A stretch of 64,000 nt of DNA from Molossus alvarezi (taxonomy: Eukaryota > Chordata > Mammalia > Chiroptera > Molossidae), in NCBI GenBank assembly GCA_037176705.1, contig CM073888.1, forward strand, positions 44,646,810 to 44,710,809. The letters are read 5' to 3'. The stretch's first letter is position 1; every line of letters begins with the position of its first letter. The notes beneath the pieces are model-generated. The model was not told where the DNA came from, ran no database searches, and was given only the letters and a program-made list of their open reading frames with translations. Below are positions 52,200 to 64,000 of this stretch, one piece after another. The translations under genes were made by a program, and so were the position numbers.

Positions 52200-52330
52200 T
52201 GCTTATTTTAAAATAGATTTTACTTTTTAGAGCAGTTTTAGGTTCATAACAAAATTGAGCAGAAAGAAGAGAGATTTTCTGTATACTTCCTGCCCCCATA
52301 CATGCATAGCTTCCCCTTGCTTGTTTTAAG
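52200..52330 (-). mobile_element. L1 3' fragment
   Basis: TTTAGAGCAGTTTTAGGTTC, AACAAAATTGAGCAGAAAG and CATACATGCATAGCTTCCCC are antisense L1 3' UTR motifs. Confidence 0.75.
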
Positions 52331-52926
52331 ACTTTGTATATACATGTCTATATTTATATACTTGGAGGTTGGGGAAACTATAACTTCAGAAGAGTTAGTA
52401 ACCTTTCAGGAACAATAATTTTTGCACCTTTCCATTGTGATTGTCAGGCTCTGTGTAGATGAAATTTGAAGTTATGGTGTGTTAAGCAGTGGCAACCATT
52501 GTTTTTATTTGCGTCGCCCTGCTCTTGAAGGAAACAGACTAATTTTTACTATATCCTGTTATGTTTTACATTATTACATTATTTTGAAATACTTTAAATA
52601 TAATTCATCATTGATTAATTTTTCAAAATATTTGAAGAAGTGGCCAATATCACTCTCACTGACAAAGACAAAATTAGAAGGGAAGTAGATGTTTTTTTCA
52701 GCTTTTTGATAAGTAAATTAAATTGAATATATAAGATGTCATTGGTTAATGTTACAGAGCCCTCACAGCATTTTAGCCTTTAATATTGCTGGAAACTAAG
52801 ATTTATACTTTGGACTGTTTATACACCTCAATTTAGCTATAAATAATGAATGATCTTACTTGAGACTATTTCTTAAATGTATTAGTCCCTTAAAACAAAC
52901 TCACATTTTTTTTCCTATTCTCTTAG

Positions 52927-61070
<8,144 letters not shown>

Positions 61071-61593
61071 TGATTTTATGTATATTTGTATATATAATTT
61101 AATGACTTAAGAATTTTTAATAATGTAATAAATTTTTTGCATTTAAAACCATAGATCTTTATGCCATGCTTTCTTAGATATGACACCAAAAGCAAATCTA
61201 ATAACTGATAAGGAATTTTTATCCTGACAACTCAACAGTAAAAAGTCAAATAATCCAATTTAAAAATGGGCAAAGGATTTGGTAGACATTTTTCCAAAGA
61301 TGATATATAAAAAGCAAACAAGCACATAAAAAGATGCTCAAGATCATTAGTCATTAGGGAAATGAAAATCAAAACCGCAGTTTCTCAAAGGCTCAACAGA
61401 ATTACCATATGATTTCACAATTCCATTGCTAGGTATTTACCTAAAAGAATTAAAAATAAATATGCACAAAAACTTGTACGCCATTATTCATAATAGCCAG
61501 AAAATAGAAATAGCCCTAGTGTTCACCAATTGATGAATAATGAACAAAATATGGTATATCAGTGGTATATTATTTGTTTATAAAAGAAATGCG

Positions 61594-61780
61594 GCCCTGG
61601 CTGGTGTGGCTTGGCTAATTGGAGTGTCATCCCATACACCAAAAAGTGGCGGATTCGATCCCTGGTTGGGGCATATACGGGAGGCAACCCATCAATGTGT
61701 GTGTGTGTCTCTCTCTCTCTCTGTCTCTCTCTCCCTCTCCCTCTCCCCCCAACCCCCTTCCTCTCTGAAATCAATAAAAT
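61594..61780 (+). mobile_element. Ves SINE, CCCATGCACC-type relative
   Basis: Head GCCCTGGCTGGTGTGGCTTG, core CCATACACCAAAAAG, a (TG)n/(TC)n body and tail TGAAATCAATAAAA. Confidence 0.92.
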
Positions 61781-61819
61781 ACATGCTGTATTATGCACCT
61801 TGAAAAGTTATGCTAAGTT

Positions 61820-62028
61820 GCCCTGGCCGGTTTTGCTCAGTGGTTAGAGCGTCAGCCCGCAGACCAATGAGTCACGGGTTCGATTCCAGTCAAGGGCATG
61901 TACCTTGGTTACAGTTCATCCCTGGCCCTGGTCAAGGCCCTGTGGGAGGCAACTAGTCGATGTGTCTCACGTCAGTGTTTCTCTCCCTCTCTCCCTCCCT
62001 CCCACTCTATCTGAAGATAAATAGAAAA
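61820..62028 (+). mobile_element. Ves SINE, GCGGACC-type core
   Basis: Head GCCCTGGCCGGTTTTGCTCA, tail TCTGAAGATAAATAGAAAA without the GTGAGGAT end. TSD AAAAGTTATGCWAAG. Confidence 0.93.
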
Positions 62029-62460
62029 AAAAGTTATGCAAAGGGAAAGAAGTCAGACACAGGAGGCCACAATATGTATATAATTTTATTTATATGAAAT
62101 GTCCAGAATAGGTGAATTCATAAAGACAGAAAGCAGATTAGTGGTTGTCAGGGCTTTGAGGGGAGGGCAGAGTTGAGGAGTCTGCTAATGGTTTTGGGAT
62201 TTTTTTTTTTTTTTGGCATAATGAAAATGTTCTGAAATTAGTGGTGATGGCTGTACACTATGTGAATGTGGCTATATTAAAAACCACTGAAATTGTGTAT
62301 TTTAAAAGGATGAATTTTATGAAGTGTGAATTTTATCTCAATAAAACTGTTATTTTAAAAAAGAGAATATGACAACCAAAAGGAATAATAACTTCTTGGA
62401 AAGCAATGAATCAATATTTGAGGAATGGAAAAAGCCCAGTGATAAAAAAGATGTATAAGT

Positions 62461-62676
62461 CCAGCCGGTGTGGCTCAGTGATTGAGCATCGACCCATGTA
62501 CCAAGAGGTCGCCAGTTTGATTCCTGGTCAGGACACATGCCCAGGTTGTGGGCCCAGTCCCCAGTGGGGGGCATGCAGGAGGTGGCCAGTCAGTGTTCTC
62601 TCTCATTGATGTTTCTATCTCTCCTCCCTTCCTCTCTCTAAAATCAATAAAGGAAAGAAAAAAAAATTTTTTTTAA
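62461..62676 (+). mobile_element. Ves SINE, CCCATGCACC subtype
   Basis: Head CCAGCCGGTGTGGCTCAGTG, core CCCATGTACCAAGAGGTCG, tail AAAATCAATAAAGG. Flanks AGATGTATAAG / AGGTATATAAG. Confidence 0.94.
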
Positions 62677-62702
62677 GGTATATAAGGTTAGTGGGAATTT
62701 TC

Positions 62703-62876
62703 TTTTTTTTAATTGATCTTAGCAAAAGGAAGGGTGGGGGGAGAGAGAGAACCATCAATCAATTGCCTCCCAGCTAGGGATCAAATCTGAAACCTGGGCA
62801 TGTGCCTTGACCAGGAATCAAGCTGACCCCCTTTTGGTGTACAGGATGATGCTCCCACCAACTGAGCTGGTGGGTG
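62703..62876 (-). mobile_element. Ves SINE, diverged
   Basis: TTTTTTAATTGATCTTAGC start, AACCTGGGCATGTGCC and TTTTGGTGTACAGG core on the minus strand. Head eroded. Confidence 0.85.
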
Positions 62877-63284
62877 TTCTTGAATTTGACACTGAAAACA
62901 GTATGGAGATGAGTGTTACTAAGGTGAGGGTAAAGTGAGAGAGAATATGTGCTACAGTCTGTTTAATCAAATAGAAGTTAGAGATTATTGATGGTTTCCT
63001 AAGTATGTATACTTCATTTCAGCAATGTGTAGCCACCTTTACCCTTAAAAAAAAAAAAGAAAAGAAAAATGGCCTTTTTAGAAAAGCATATGAGAAATAA
63101 ATGTTTATGGCTACAAGTTTGACATCTTGTGCCTCTTTTGTACTATTTATGTAGTGAGTCCAGTTTACTTTTTTACTATTTTATGTCATGAGTGCAGTTT
63201 ACTTTTTTGTGCAGTTACTTCCACAAGGTAAAGAAATATGAAACTATAGTGAAAGATTGATATCTTTCTTGGGAATCTGTATTC

Positions 63285-64000
63285 TTTTTGTTTTGTTTTG
63301 TTTTTGCTTTTTTAATTTATTGGGGTAACTGGTTAATAACATTAAATAAATTTCAGGTACACAGTTCTGTACTACATCATTTGTGTATTGTTTGTGTGCT
63401 CACCACACAATCTAGTCTCCTTTCATCACCATATATTTGACCCTCTTTATCCACTTCATCCTCTCTTTACCTCCCTTTCTCTTTGGTAACCATCCTTCTG
63501 TTTTCTGTGTCTATGAGTTTATTGTGTTTGTTCATTGCTTTCTGTTTTATATCCCTCATATGAGTGAAATCTTATGGTTCTTGTCCTTTTCCATCTGATT
63601 TATTTCACTTATCATGGTACTCTCAAGACCCATCCATGTTGTCACAGATGGCAATATCTGATCATTATTAATGGCTGAGTAATATTCCATTTTATATATG
63701 TATCACTACTTCTTTATCCAATCATCCATCGAAGGACACTTAGGTTGTTTTCATGTCTTGGCTATGGGGAAAAATGCTAGAGTGAACATAGAGGTACATA
63801 AATCTTTTTGAATAAGTGTTTTCAAATTTTGGGGGTAGATACCCAGAAGAGGGATTGCTAGGTCATATGGTAGCTCTATTTTTAAGTTTTTGAGAAACCT
63901 TTATACTGTTTTCATAGTGGCTATACTAATTTACATTTCTATGAACAGTGTGTGAGGTTTCCCTTTTCTCCACATTCTTTGTAACACTTGTTATTTCTTA
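63285..64000 (-). mobile_element. L1 LINE 3' part, runs off the window
   Basis: Antisense L1: CATATGAGTGAAATCTTATG, CCATCCATGTTGTCACAGAT, GCTGAGTAATATTCCATTTT, GAGGGATTGCTAGGTCATAT. It continues past 64000. Confidence 0.9.

Larger units (their letters stand above)
50356..52926 (+). other. TBK1: TBK1 intron 1
   Basis: Begins in the CpG island. It contains AP-1 consensus sites TGACTCA (50869-50875) and TGAGTCA (51308-51314), an older SINE (51862-52016) and an L1 fragment (52200-52330). Confidence 0.65.
61165..62360 (+). mobile_element. L1 LINE fragment split by two Ves SINEs
   Basis: ORF2 C-terminal part at 61165-61593 (AAAATGGGCAAAGGATTTGG, AAAAAGATGCTCAAGATCAT, GGTATTTACC). The 3' UTR resumes at 62028 (AGCAGATTAGTGGTTGTCAG, GTGGTGATGGCTGTACAC). 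Confidence 0.88.

Overview
This is a mammalian nuclear genome window, almost certainly from a bat. It has long introns, three CpG islands and about 41 tRNA-derived SINEs of the Ves type (chiropteran), most with poly(A)/(T) tails and several with clear target-site duplications (TSDs). It also holds bat-type L1 3' ends, two SPIN-like hAT elements and a mariner-type MITE. I recognised no Helitron, a class common in vespertilionid genomes, so I do not go below 'Yangochiroptera-like bat'.

Layout: (1) 1-2832, minus strand: first coding exon (84 codons, 2581-2832) and part of intron 1 of the C12orf56 orthologue, whose remainder lies left of the window. (2) About 3.1-12.4 kb: intergenic, with an L1 carrying two Ves SINEs in one target site, ancient MIRs, a cluster of four probable solo LTRs (8.2-11.0 kb) and a CTCF-consensus site. 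(3) 12.4-49.4 kb, plus strand: complete XPOT (exportin-T). Its CpG-island promoter has a ZNF143/THAP11 motif, followed by a non-coding first exon and 24 coding exons. These join into an open frame of exactly 962 codons plus stop. A 3' UTR of about 2.4 kb follows, with proximal and distal poly(A) signals. Intron 6 uses a GC-AG splice pair. (4) 49.4-64.0 kb, plus strand: 5' part of TBK1 (CpG-island promoter, non-coding exon 1, coding exons 2-4 = residues 1-119 plus one base of codon 120). The gene runs off the right edge.

The order C12orf56(-) / XPOT(+) / TBK1(+) is that of human 12q14. The genes share no pathway. XPOT is a Ran-dependent nuclear exporter of mature tRNA. TBK1 is an innate-immunity and autophagy kinase acting on IRF3, optineurin and other substrates. 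C12orf56 has no established function. I found no undescribed multi-gene system. The noteworthy items are a non-canonical intron, an upstream ORF, nested and sequential transposon insertions with readable TSDs, a head-only SINE retrocopy, a perfect foldback hairpin and promoter motifs.
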